A DNA stretch of 64,000 nucleotides from Apostichopus japonicus (Eukaryota > Echinodermata > Holothuroidea > Aspidochirotida > Stichopodidae). The stretch's first letter is position 1; every line of letters starts with the position of its first letter. The notes under the pieces were generated by a model, which did no database searches, had not been told where the DNA came from, and worked only from the letters and a program-made list of their open reading frames with translations. Below are positions 44,901 to 55,300 of this stretch, in pieces. The DNA lies in the NCBI RefSeq assembly GCF_037975245.1, contig NC_092564.1:13044484-13108483 (forward strand), in the 5' to 3' direction. The translations under genes and the position numbers were made by a program.

Positions 44901-46336
44901 TAGCAGAGCATCTTTATCCGACCCCCTGGGTGTAGGTCAGATGGAGTGGCCTAGTTTTACCATACCGGAGCTGACCTACAAAGAATTATCCCCGGAACTA
45001 CGACTAGGAAGAGGAATCAAATCAGATGAGTGCGCCTTCTGGGGAATTTACTTGAATGAATTGAGTGGTACATTAGGTCAGTGCTTTATTGAATGACTTG
45101 CGTAGAACATTGTGTAACAGTATTACTTGAAATACTTCAGTGGTGTACATTTAGGTGTTACCTGAAAGACTTGAGTAGCGTATTAGAGTCAGTGGCATGT
45201 TATATCACTATTATTACTTGAAAGACTTGAGTGACACATCAGGTAAGTGTTACTTGTATGCCTTGAGTAGCATATTAGAGTCAGTGGCATGTTATATTAC
45301 TATTATTACTTGAAAGACTTGAGTGATATATCAGATGTTACTTGTATGACTTGAGTAGCGTATTAGAGTCAGTGGCATGTTATATTACTATTATTACTTG
45401 AAAGACTTGAGTGATATATCAGATGTTACTTGTATGACTTGAGTAGCGTATTAGAGTCAGTGGCATGTTATATCACTATTATTACTTGAAAGACTTGAGT
45501 GATGTCAGGTGATACTTGTATGACTTGAGTAGCATATTATAGTCAGTGGCATGTTATATCACTATTATTACTTGAAAGACTTGAGTGATATCAGGTGTTT
45601 CGTGTATGACTTGAGTAGCATATTATAGTCAGTGGCATGTTATATCACTATTATTACTTGAAAGACTTGAGTGATATCAGGTGTTTCTTGTATGACTTGA
45701 GTAGCATATTAGAGTCAGTGGCATGAGTGCTATATCAGGTAAGTGTTACTTGTATGGCATATTATAGTGCCTTGAGTGGCATAGACTTGAGTGGCATATC
45801 ATAGTGAGTGGCATAATATACAACTATATCTTTTGAAAGATGGTAGTGATACATTAGGTAAGAGCATTACTTGAAACACTTGAGTGGCATATTTGGTAAG
45901 AGTGTTACCTGAAAGACCTGAGTGGCATATTATTATATGACATTACTTGAAAGAATAGAGTAGCACATTAGGTAAGTGTGTTGCTTGAATAACTTGAGGG
46001 TACATTAGGTATGAGTATATCGATAATCAATACCAAATTCAAATGGAGCTGTTGGTGGAGAATTGTGACGTCAACTGTTCAATCCAGCGTAATAATGACT
46101 TTGCTCTTTCAAAACGATTATGCTGTATCAAGGCATCATGTATATGAACACAATTGCTTTTGGTTTTGCAAATCAGTGAGTTCTTTTTCACAAGTTTCCC
46201 TTGAATTTTGTTTGTTTAAGGATCAATGAATGAAGCCGAGTTGCAATGGAGGGAGGATTACCTTTCATGGAAGGATGATCTCAAGGGCTGGAGACAGCAA
46301 TTTAGCCAGTACCAGGAGAAGGATATGTGTCCATAA
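29045..46336 (+). CDS. Secreted carboxylesterase/cholinesterase-family protein, complete, 11 exons
   Basis: Exons: 29045-29200, 31676-31867, 36278-36437, 36969-37046, 37356-37474, 38905-39072, 39954-40157, 42800-43041, 44270-44452, 44895-45076, 46221-46336. Phases agree and give 599 residues, normal for the type-B carboxylesterase family. An N-terminal signal peptide of about 19 residues ([19 protein letters not shown]) implies secretion or the cell surface. The alpha/beta-hydrolase signatures are present: oxyanion hole HGGS, nucleophile elbow FGESAG (Ser210), YNRDEGT (Glu331) and [12 protein letters not shown] (His457), so an active esterase is expected. Cys pairs 85/105, 265/276 and 412/546 fit the three cholinesterase disulfides. 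The Trp after CLYLNV that binds choline in acetylcholinesterase is Tyr here (residue 111), so a general esterase is more likely than a true acetylcholinesterase. The substrate is unknown. No C-terminal membrane anchor is evident. Confidence 0.95.
30479..31557. mobile_element. Non-autonomous hAT-like element (1079 bp) with 8-bp target duplication, carrying a nested relative
   Basis: The left end CAGTGGCGGCGGAACC pairs with the right end CCGTTCCGCCGCGCCTG. TAAGCAGG flanks both sides exactly (30471-30478, 31558-31565). Both ends turn into long G/C runs. A hairpin-forming module (GCGCCAACCGATGGTGGCGC) lies near the right end at about 31470-31505. A second element is nested at 30840-31238. There is no transposase. 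Confidence 0.87.
30840..31238. mobile_element. Nested hAT-like element (399 bp)
   Basis: The left end TAGTGCCGGAGCGTCC and right end CTAGCTCCGCCACTG are imperfect inverted repeats. The flanks ACCTTACT and TCCTTACT match at 7 of 8 bases, consistent with an old 8-bp duplication. It carries its own copy of the GCGCCA/TGGCGC hairpin module near 31140-31175. Confidence 0.65.
32750..33125. repeat. Dispersed repeat, copy without insertion
   Basis: Begins GGGCGTCAATACGTATAGTC and contains CCCCTATAAAATCGGTTACA and GCTATCGATGGAGGCTTTGT. It matches 34958-35745 in the same orientation over its whole length once the hAT-like insertion in the other copy is removed. Confidence 0.85.
34958..35745. repeat. 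Dispersed repeat, copy interrupted by a hAT-like element
   Basis: Begins GGGGCGTCAATCCGTAGTCA and contains CCCCTATAAAATCTGTTACA and ACTATCGATGGAGGCTTTGT. It matches 32750-33125, interrupted at 35103-35470. A sequence resembling the reverse complement of its start (GGATTGACGCCCATG) occurs at about 36198, so the full unit could extend to about 36212 with inverted ends. Confidence 0.8.
35103..35470. mobile_element. Non-autonomous hAT-like element (368 bp) with 8-bp target duplication
   Basis: The left end CAAGGGCGTAGGAACC and right end CTTCCTACGCCACTG are imperfect inverted repeats. TATATGCA lies on both sides (35095-35102 and 35471-35478). The inner ends are G-rich and C-rich. The related copy at 32750-33125 shows the locus without the insertion. 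Confidence 0.87.
35780..35930. repeat. TA/TATC microsatellite
   Basis: Alternating TATATC and TA units over about 150 bp. Open frames on both strands (runs of Tyr-Ile) are artefacts of the repeat. Confidence 0.95.
37475..38904 (+). other. Carboxylesterase intron 5
   Basis: No repeat or exon is recognisable. The word GGTCACGTGCAAA occurs twice (about 37682 and 38380) with unrelated flanks. Confidence 0.5.
39073..39953 (+). other. Carboxylesterase intron 6
   Basis: AT-rich with a G run at 39836-39850. No element or exon seen. Confidence 0.5.
40698..42639. mobile_element. Composite hAT-like element (about 1.9 kb) with nested insertions
   Basis: The left end CAGGTGCGTATCCAGG and right end CCTGGATACGCGCCTG match as inverted repeats at 15 of 16 bases. 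Only CATAC is shared by the flanks, so the target duplication is partial. Inside are a polypurine tract (40744-40870), two copies of the GCGCCA/TGGCGC hairpin module (about 41345-41385 and 42555-42598), a possible internal right terminus near 41430 (TACACGCCTG) and a complete nested element (41536-41960). It lies in carboxylesterase intron 7. No transposase is present. Confidence 0.72.
41536..41960. mobile_element. Nested hAT-like element (425 bp) with 8-bp target duplication
   Basis: The left end CAAAGGCGTAGGAGCCC and right end GGGACCTACGCCTATG are imperfect inverted repeats. TGTGTAGT flanks both sides (41528-41535, 41961-41968). It is related to the element at 35103 (shared GGCGTAGGA start). 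It is inserted within the composite element at 40698-42639. Confidence 0.82.
43042..44269 (+). other. Carboxylesterase intron 8
   Basis: No repeat or exon recognised. Short inverted similarities around 43800 (CACGATATCATGGAAAAGTT) and 44040 (ACGTAATCACAAAACTTTCC) hint at an old foldback element but were not resolved. Confidence 0.4.
45077..46010. repeat. 86-92-bp minisatellite derived from the end of carboxylesterase exon 10
   Basis: The unit is a dimer. One half reads TTACTTGAAAGACTTGAGTG and ends in a variable ATATCAG(GT). The other reads TTACTTGTATGACTTGAGTA followed by GCATATTAGAGTCAGTGGCA. The word TATTAGAG/TATTATAG recurs at 45181, 45273, 45361, 45449, 45535, 45621 and 45707 (spacings 92, 88, 88, 86, 86, 86), then the array degrades to about 46010. 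Both half-units resemble the last 30 bases of exon 10 plus its donor (ACTTGAATGAATTGAGTGG, then TACATTAG|GTCAGTG). Confidence 0.9.
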
Positions 46337-48074
46337 AAGAAGGGATGAAAGAGAATCCAAGGGGGCACAGATACAAACGAGTTGACCCTATAATGACCTT
46401 TAGATGTTAGTTTAAGTAACATTGACGTACTCCATTATCTACAGTCCTTCACATACTCCTTGTGTTGTTACAACGGCTTTGCTTATACTGAACCATTTGC
46501 ACTGTGGTTGTCAGACAAGCATGTTTTTAACGTCTCATAAATACCGATATTCAACACAGACTTTAACAGAACAGTGTGGTGGGACATGTTTCTAATGCTA
46601 ATAGCACTCTATACTGCCCTTCAATAGCATGCTAGAAAGCATGACCAATTCCTAACATTAATCCGATACCAACACATATATTCGTACTGCTCATACTGCC
46701 AGTCAAACAGCTTTGAACCACAACATGAAAGTAAAGTTAAGAAGAGAATTATCCTAACTAGGTGCCCAGAAAAGAATGCTGCAGTGACGATTTGATGGAA
46801 CAATCCCAGTCTGTTAAGTATGAGTTTCTAATGGCATGTAGTACTTGGTTGTGGTGAGGACAGGTGTACAAAGTTCATTTTGTTTTGACCTTGCCATAAT
46901 CCAGTACTGCTAGTGGTGGTTAAAAGGAAATATAATGTACATGAAATGTTACTTTTGTTTCCCCAAAGAGACCAGGAACAACAAAAATCCTTTGAAAACA
47001 TAGCATAACATTAAATTTGTTGAACATAAATAGGTAGGTCTACATTGGTATCAAATCATTCAATTGTTGCATACACAAACACACATGTAGATATATTCCT
47101 TAGAGTGAAGTCTTTCCAATTTTGTATCTGTTTTATAATCTGATTGCTACTTTTATTCAGTACAGAGCACTTCAGATTTCTTATTTAGAATGATGGAATG
47201 CTAAGACATTAGGTTCTCTAGCTTGGCTAAATTTAATTTTTGTAAAGTAAATCTTTTACATTTTTCACAAGCTATTGATGTTGTGTTGTTATAAGTACTC
47301 CACATGGCATACATACCACAATAATTGTTCTCGCCAAAAAACAGAGGGATGTATAGCCAAAAAACAGAGGGATATATTTCAGAAGGGCAGAGAGCATAGA
47401 AACTGTTTTGATTGAAATCACTCATAAGAGTTGACCTTGTTGTCTAGCCTGTCACAGGCCTAGAAATTTGACCCATTGTCTGGCTGAATGCCCAGCGATT
47501 TTGCTGTTTGAAAGTAGAAAGAATTGACACTGGCATTTACCTGCTGTAGACATTAAGAATATAGACATATGATACGTTGTCAGTCAAAGAATCATTATAA
47601 TTTCCGTACCTGACAAAGGCCCAGTATGACTGCTTATTATCAGCAAATATTACTGGGCTGCACTAATTAGCCTGTTAAGTAACTGATGTGTGCTGTAATT
47701 CATGTAAATGCCACTGAAAACTCAATATTAGCCCAGTAGACTTTTTAAGCCCTTGCATTTGGTAGCTAAAATTGTGAATTTCTAAGCTTGCTGTCACGGA
47801 TTGACTGCGGCAGTGATACGGTAGCCATTAGTGTAAAGTAATGGGTGGGAAATATCTGGTCAATTAAAGAGAAATCTATGACAAAAATGAGAAAATAAAA
47901 TGTTTCATTTTTTTCTCACAAAACTTGTAAATTTCTCACCTGACACAAGACAGTCAAAAATGAAGAGACAGAAGTTGTAGAATTTAGCCGTTTTAAGCTC
48001 TTTTATGTAATTCACTTCATATGAGTAATACAGTACCTGCATGTGCCACAATTTTCAATATCCTGTTTTGTTAC
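46337..48074. other. Convergent intergenic region between the carboxylesterase and RPL4 3' ends
   Basis: Includes the carboxylesterase 3' UTR (end not determined), a short doublet AAAAAACAGAGGGAT (about 47335 and 47358) and one copy of a dispersed repeat (47470-47710). No gene is supported. Confidence 0.5.
47470..47710 (+). repeat. Dispersed ~240-bp repeat, copy A
   Basis: Shares AGACA(T/C)TAAGAA, AATATTA(C/T)TGGGCTGC and TGATGTGTGCTGTA in order and spacing with 51575-51805. Divergence is high. I see no coding capacity, terminal repeats or polymerase III boxes. Confidence 0.7.
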
Positions 48075-48080
48075 TTTATT
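48075..48080 (-). terminator. Candidate polyadenylation signal of RPL4
   Basis: AATAAA on the minus strand lies about 65 bases after the RPL4 stop codon, a short 3' UTR as usual for ribosomal-protein genes. Confidence 0.65.
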
Positions 48081-48145
48081 GTTATTTAGTTATTGGTCAT
48101 TCACACAGGAGAGGAAGCCCCTATGGAGAACCATATTCCTGGAGT

Positions 48146-51100
48146 TTACTTTCCCTTGCCCCCCTTTCCTTTGGCAGCTGGCTTCTTTGCACCTTTTGCT
48201 GCACCTTTTGCTGCAGCCTTCGCGGGCTTTGCAGGCTTCTTCTTCTCTTCAGTTTTGATCTAAAAATAAATGCAAAAATGGATTTTTGGAGAATTAATGC
48301 TGCTTAGCTCTCCTAAAAGTTCATGTATGCACATAAAACGACTAATGGTGTTTTGATCCCTTCGTTCTTACAAACCCCTATTTGAATCGTCAGATATAAG
48401 TTTTGCCCCCCTCAAAGACACTTGGTAGTATTTGTACAAAGCTGGTACTTTTCACCACTCCCAACAAGTTAAGTTTACAACACAATGAATGGCAAGTGAC
48501 CAAACTTACTCTAAATACCCTCCATTTTCAAGGGATTAATTAATATATGGGACACATAATAGTTGCAGTTTTAACAGTGAAAAGCTTCTAACTTGAGTAA
48601 TACCACTGTGAAAGTGTCTGGGTAATGACAACCTAGAAATAAATTAGAAAGATTAATTACTGGCTAACAAACACTCACTAGGCAGGTTCTCCAGAATAAC
48701 ATTATTACCATGTGCTACTTTGTTTCCACAGTAATTAGCAATTTTGTGAAGAATGAGCACAAAAAAGAATTGAAACGAGTTGACGGACACAGGACGATCG
48801 GTTTTGTGTACAGAACAGGCTCTGTAGTATGGTGCCGTACACTTGGTAAAACAAAACTTGGAAAATCTTATTCATAACAACCTACCCCGCGCTTCTTGTC
48901 TAGGTAAGCCTGTCGACGTTCTGCGGCCTTGATCTGTTGCATCTTGGCTGCACGTTTTTGGACCTCAGAGTAGGGGTTCAGCTCCTTCATGGCCTTGGCA
49001 TTCTTCAGAGGGTTCTTCTTGGTCGTTCTCCGTCTGGTGTTATCTCGTCTGGAATAAAAATTTAAAAAAAGAACATGACAGTCACATTCAAATGAGGAAA
49101 ACATTGTAGATAAAACAAACTGGTTTTAGAGAACTGATGTACATTGGCATTGTTTGTCACCCCCCATACAGCAATCACCGCTGGGTGGAAAAATTTGACA
49201 AAGAGAAAAACCCTTAATCCTTTTTCCAGCTTCCTATAAAATAGTTTTGAACTTCTCAAAAGAATGTTCTCTAAATCTAAATTTGTACAGTAATTGACAA
49301 AAAAAGAAGAAAAAAAGTAAAATAATGGATGACAAATACTGTATTCTAGCAAAGCAAAGTAGATCACATGACTCACTTGGCAGGTCGGACCTGTCCCGAG
49401 ATCTCTGCACTTGTCACCAACTTGGTCAGGTCAGGAACAGCCATCTTAGGCATTGGGAGACTGAAAATTAGAGAAAGAAACCACAGTTAGAAAGAGCCTT
49501 CTGACACATGCTAGCTTTATTGGAATCATCTTTAATATTTAAATCATAAATGATTGACATAGTTTTCCAAAAACTTCCACCGTTTGTCATTATTAGTTAC
49601 GCAAGGCAATCCCCATTCTCATAGGAACAAACTGTTTGTTTTGAACAAATTTTCTCCTTGCTTTATTTTAATTCTCCTGATTGAACAGGGAAAAAATTGC
49701 ATGTAGCAGAAAATAACGATCATATTTTTCTTCCTTCTCACAGTACAAAGTAAATTTTGGAAATCGGTGTACTCATCTAATAACCAAGGAACTGAACAAC
49801 ATTGTACTCAGACCAGTCTCGGCATATAGCAATTGAAACATGTCACGACCTTAGGACTCAAAATGAAATCTTATGCAATTCCTTTAAAATATGAACTAGA
49901 AATACACACCCGAATATCTATCACTTCTAGTTTGAACTCAGATCTTTTGCCATGTACAAAATACACAGCAACTAGTGCAGTTGCTGTGCTAAAACTACAT
50001 TCGTAATCAACATTGTTGCAGTCACGCGGCATCATACTCAATTGTTAAAATTATGAAAGTATAGACAAGGTGCCTTTAAACATAATCTTTATTGCATTAA
50101 AATTGTACTAGGACTAAAGACATTACCTTTACACTTCAAACTGTTGCAAATTGAAATATGGAACATTATATTAAATTTGGATGACCAAAAAGGCCATCTG
50201 TATTGAACTAATTTTTAAGGATATTTTAGGATAGAGTAAACGGTTGTAACCCACATAGACATTATATATAACAGGGTATCTCACTGTGTGTGATTATCAC
50301 GTCATGGATCAAACCCAGCTTCTAATTTATAGCTTGAACCCTCTCAAAGTGCAGCAAAATATATTGAACATGAAGAGTCCAGTTAATGAATTATGGAATG
50401 GATTTTATTATGGAAGGTTTGTCAACGAGACTGTTTTCATATTATAAAATATAAATGATATAATGATATAAATCACATGCAAATGCAACTTAGGAATTCT
50501 CATACTAAATTGACTTTCTCTTCAGGACCTCAGATTTGACTAGTCAAGCTGTTGAACTGTATTGTTTATCAAAGTTTGGTACTGGATCCTTTTGAAAATC
50601 TACCAAAGTCCATCTCAAAGCCTGTTGTAAGATTGTAAGGCATAAATCTAACTTACTTGTAGTGGAGTTTCCTCTCTGAGGCTTTCTTCCATGTTCCATA
50701 GATGGCGTCCAGCTTCCTGAAAGCGCTCTCTGTCCAGATGCAGAAACGTCCTACATGACCACCAGGTGCCAACTTGAGTAAGTTCAAGCTGTTCACATTC
50801 AACAATGTAATTCCTGCCAATCAAAAGGGAAGTCAGAAAAGCATTGATCAATGTTTGCAATGCTGTACGGTATACAATCCCCTTACATATTGTGTAAATT
50901 ATCTAGATTTTTACATAAGTACATAAAACATAGTATGAAAAACTGACTGGAAAACAGCAAAGAAATTTGGGCTAGAACTAGAACAGGGTTCAAACCATTG
51001 CCCTCAAGAGTTTATAAGTTCCCAGTCAGTTTTATATTGTTCATATACTCATATGGAATGCACAACAAAGTCATAGCTTCAATACGCTGTGAACTTTAAC

Positions 51101-54100
51101 ATGGATCTAATTAAAGATCTGTTCTTATGAAACATTGAAGACGATAAACCTTTCAGAGACAGCTAAGAAGCACAGAGCCAGACAGTAAAAAAAATGTGTA
51201 TAACAATAACCTGGAATATTCCTGAATGCTTTAGTGAGTCCCTGATCCCTGGCGAAGATGACACATGGACCCAGGCGGTGCACCCTTCTTCTGTTTCGCA
51301 TCTTACCACGACCGGCTCGGGTTCTCCTTGACTTGTAGACCTGCAATCGATTAAAGACAGGATTATTTACTCATTCCTTACTGCATCCCACATCATAATT
51401 AAGCTTCAGAATTTTATAGTAACTGAAAAGGATATTTGAAAGCTGTACAAATATGGTAGTCTGTGTAAACCATAGTTGACTTTTGAAGGGGGAGAGATAT
51501 TGAGGTATTTGTTACTCTAGTACACCAAACTTGTGACAGGATGATAAGGTGAAACATATATTTATATTCGTTGGCTAAATGCCAGTGGATTACGCAGTTT
51601 GCCGGTAGAATGAAAGGTATGTTTGCTTCCAGTAGACACTAAGAACATCAACATAAGTCGGTAATTAATTGTTAGTCAAAAGATTGGCAGGATTTCCAAA
51701 CCTAACGAACCATAAACCCTATTCATTGATTACGATCAGAAAATATTATTGGGCTGCTCTCATATATGACTGAACAGTAATTGATGTGTGCTGTACTTCA
51801 GAAAAATGCAAGTGAGCTTAATTTAGTAAGTAGAATTGTTTTTTAATGGCAAGCAAAGATTCAATCAAATTTATATATAGTAATTACAAACAATTTGATC
51901 ACAGATGTAATTTTAATTTGTGTAATTTAAAATGACATCATGTATCAGTGAAAAATTGTTTGATGATGATATTTTAGTGTTAATCAGTTCAGATGAGATT
52001 ATATAGAATTAATGATAAGATGAAGTTGCAACCTTGTCTGTTTGGAGAGCATATTTTTTAACATAATGTACCAATTTCACTGCTTTAATAATGTTTTCCA
52101 ATACCAGACGCTAAAAGTAATAAATATACATTGACTTTGGTGAAAACAACCAGCCAATGTATACATTATATAGAAATTGGTCCAAAGAAAAACCATATTA
52201 GCTATCCTGCATGATTTCTGACGTAGTAGTACAGATAATTACTATTTTTTGGCTGAGGTTTTGCAACCAACTCTTACCTTCTTGATGTCAATCATCGCTC
52301 TGATCTTCCTCAGGAAGGTAACGGCCTCCTTTGTCTTCTTGTACTCCTGGATCTTGTCAGAGACGACTAGAGGGATCTCTGGAACCCCTTGGATCAGATG
52401 GCCTAAAAAACACATCACAAAATAACAATAAAGATTACATTTATGACAATATTCATCCAATTTTTCTTGTCCATAACTTTTTCAAGTCAATAAATGAGCT
52501 ATTTTCAAGATTGCCCATCACTTTCAGGCAACACTAGATGAGGTAGTTTAATTCACTACAGACACACACAGAGGAATTGCATTCCTTGATCAAATTGGTA
52601 GAAAAGGGAGTGTTAGCTCAGTGGTTAACGCCGGGTACCTTCCAATCATAAGGTTCCCGGTTCGAGTCACTCCAAGATTAATGTATGTCGTCCAGTTACA
52701 GAGTTGTTGACAATTGACAATTCATAATCATGGACGTTAAATATGAATGTAAGAGACTGACTTCGGTCAGCTTGCTGCATGCTTTGATAAGCTAATGATG
52801 GCTCCTTCGCGAGTTGCTGCTTGCAGGAGGATCACAAAAATACAAAAGGCTTAAACTTTACAAACAGCAGACAGAATATTTTAAATTTGCCCCTCTACCA
52901 CATTCTCACCTTTGGACATCACCAAGGAAGGCACTGCTGTGGCGGCCAGAGCAGAAACCAGAGCGTAACGTCTCTGGTTCCTGTTGGTCTTCACGTGCCA
53001 CTTACGCCAGGTCCTGGTGGGGGCGAACATACGACCACCTCGGCACATGTTACCGAATGCACCCTGCCCAGAGCGGTGGGTACCACCACCACGGACACGG
53101 GGAATACGAGCTACAGCACGGCCTGTACCCCACGATTCGGCACTGGTCTGGTGACCTGTCAAAGAAGGAGAAACAATTGCAAATACTTCATTTTTAACCC
53201 AGAAAGAAGTTTCCGCTCACCCTTGTGAATGTAACATGACAATGAAAGTAATCTGTTTCTGAAAGACATGAGAGCATGTAAACTAAAGACTGACAATTTA
53301 ATAATAGTAGGTTACACACCATAGCTAGGCAGTCAGGCAGAACATATTAAATTCTGAGTCAATCATTAGATGGAGAACTTTGATTTTGATAAAAGTTGTA
53401 CCACATTACATAAACATGAACATTCTTTATAGCTTTGGCATTTAATTGTACAACATCAAGGCAGTTTTAACTCCATATGGGGAAGTCAAATCAGTATTAG
53501 TTTCACATCTTCATTAGAACATGACCTTTAGCAATTTAGGGTAGGGTTTGACTTCCGCAAACCTTACATGAGCTTTCACCTACACCAAATTGTGGAGTAA
53601 TTTTACTTCTCATTTGGGTAATCTACAATGCATTTATAATCTCCTCGTTCTCAAGATAAAGTGCTTTTGACATTTTGACCTCATTTTTCCATCTAACTGT
53701 CCAAGCCTCGTACATGAACATACCTGCATACTTGTTGACAGCGTATGGTTGTCGGCTATTCTGGCGCATGTTTGTGTGTACATAGTTGACAATGTCAGTA
53801 CGGATCTCAGCTTTGAAGACAGCTGGAAGCTTTACATTAGCTCCACTTGGTTCATTGGTGTCTGTGTAGACCGTAACCAAAGGTCTTGCGGCTCCACTTG
53901 CCTGTCAGCAGATAAAAAAAAAGTTGGTTATTTCTTATGAGTGCTTAGTTGCATTCCAGAACGTATACAGTATGTTATTAGACATAAGAATAAAGGAATA
54001 CCCATAGTAGTAGTAAAAGATATTCAGGGCAATTTTTTAATGGTCATCTGAGATGACCAATTTCTTCTTTTTCTTTAATTTTCTAAGTTACAAAACAAAT

Positions 54101-55174
54101 ACCATCCTATTATTAATCTGTTATATACTGACAACTACTGTAAGCCTTGCCAAAATGGCAAGTGTTTTGTATTTGAAGTAATTGGTAACCAAAACTGCCA
54201 AAAATTGTAATACAGGATGAAGTCATAAAGGATGGCCCTCTATTGAACTACTCATTCAATACCATGACTGTCACACTTCCTGTTGTATCAATAGAAAATC
54301 TCACTCCTGTTAAGTCTGGACCAGATTTTTACTAACATATGAATATTTTAGGTTGTCTTTAACATAGAAAACATCAACAAAATCTCACAGGCTGGGGTTA
54401 ACTATGTGTAATACTATATAATCAGCAGTTATTTTTACGACGATTAAGCGACCACAAATATGGGAGAATTTATGATTGCTAACGTCATGTCTAATTCGCC
54501 AGGCTAACTTTTTGATATTGGTGACTCTTTTTCAAGGCTTACTACCTATGATTTCAACCATATTTGTTTCAACCTTTCCCAGGATGTCTACACATTTCTG
54601 TGTGAATATTGACAGAAGAGAATACATGTTTCAATGGGATATTCTCAATATTAACAAACTTTATGTGGCCACTTTATGACAGTAGGCCTATACCAATACC
54701 ATAGGCTGTAGTGTAATGGCCCTATCCACTCTGCTAAAGTGCTACATTCTGTGATTTAAAAAAAAAAATTATGCATTTGTGGTAAAATACTCAGTTCCAA
54801 TAATAAGTATCTTCTAGGTTCTAAACTGTACAAGGATAATTTAGTTCTTTGTAAGTGTAGTGTGCGAGAATAGGATTCTGTGAGCATCATATATCCAATT
54901 CGCTAACGAGTAGGCTTAATTACATTGTAATAGTGTAAGCGATGGCCTAGGCTAGAGTATAATGTTGTACTAGTACACAACATACACTGTAAATTGTAGT
55001 GTAGGCTTGGAGTACTACTAAGTACTAGAGATTTCATAAGGTGGACAAATTATCGGACTTTTATGGCTAATGTAGCGTACCAATGCATATCAAATATGTA
55101 ACATAGCAGGAACAATATAAGAAAATTACATTCATTATGGAAAGGCAACTAGAAATTGTAATAATATATACCAT
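48146..55174 (-). CDS. RPL4: 60S ribosomal protein L4 (uL4), complete, 9 exons
   Basis: Exons in gene order: 55174-55172 (ATG only), 53901-53724, 53155-52910, 52402-52278, 51340-51211, 50813-50657, 49460-49377, 49048-48886, 48259-48146. Phases agree and give 399 residues. The N-terminus reads [18 protein letters not shown]. Highly conserved blocks follow: [100 protein letters not shown] and TTKKNPLKN. The C-terminal tail (about 37 residues) is Lys/Ala/Gly-rich and variable, as in other animals. uL4 is a structural protein of the large ribosomal subunit with a loop lining the exit tunnel. Intron 3 carries a SINE and intron 4 a dispersed repeat. The length is close to the fly protein and slightly shorter than the human one. 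Confidence 0.97.
51575..51805 (+). repeat. Dispersed ~240-bp repeat, copy B (in RPL4 intron 4)
   Basis: Partner of 47470-47710, same orientation, antisense to RPL4. The best-conserved part is AATATTATTGGGCTGCTCTC and TGATGTGTGCTGTACTTCAG. An intron of a ribosomal-protein gene could host a snoRNA, but I could not identify convincing C/D or H/ACA boxes in it. Confidence 0.65.
52608..52845 (+). mobile_element. tRNA-derived SINE, copy 4 (in RPL4 intron 3)
   Basis: Head GGAGTGTTAGCTCAGTGG, B-box-like GGTTCGAGTCACTCC, shared body with GACTTCGGTCAGCTTG, ending in CTTGCAGGAGGATCACAAAA. It is inserted antisense to RPL4 only 65 bases from exon 3. Confidence 0.9.
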
Positions 55175-55300
55175 TTTGGAGGTTTTTCAAAGGAAAATCC
55201 CACGTGTGACAACGTTTCAGCACTGCTGATGAAAAAGGGAAGGAAAGTGAGGGGGTAAGCACATTTTCGACAGTTCAATGGAGAAGTCCATTTGTTATAG
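55175..55300 (-). promoter_or_regulatory. RPL4 5' UTR and core promoter region
   Basis: Upstream of the ATG the minus strand reads GGGATTTTCCTTTGAAAAAC, containing a pyrimidine tract (TTTTCCTTT, about 55187-55195) that could be the 5'-TOP start typical of ribosomal-protein mRNAs. An E-box CACGTG is at 55201-55206. The exact start is inference. Confidence 0.45.

Noticed and set aside
49900-50045. C/D-box snoRNA in an RPL4 intron (ATGATG ... CTGA on the minus strand with a short TTGA/TCAA stem)
   Set aside because: Box C is incomplete, the stem is only 4 bp and no rRNA guide is recognisable.
52814-53228. Two long plus-strand frames (127 and 135 codons)
   Set aside because: They are antisense to RPL4 exon 3 and adjoin the SINE; the conserved protein is on the minus strand.
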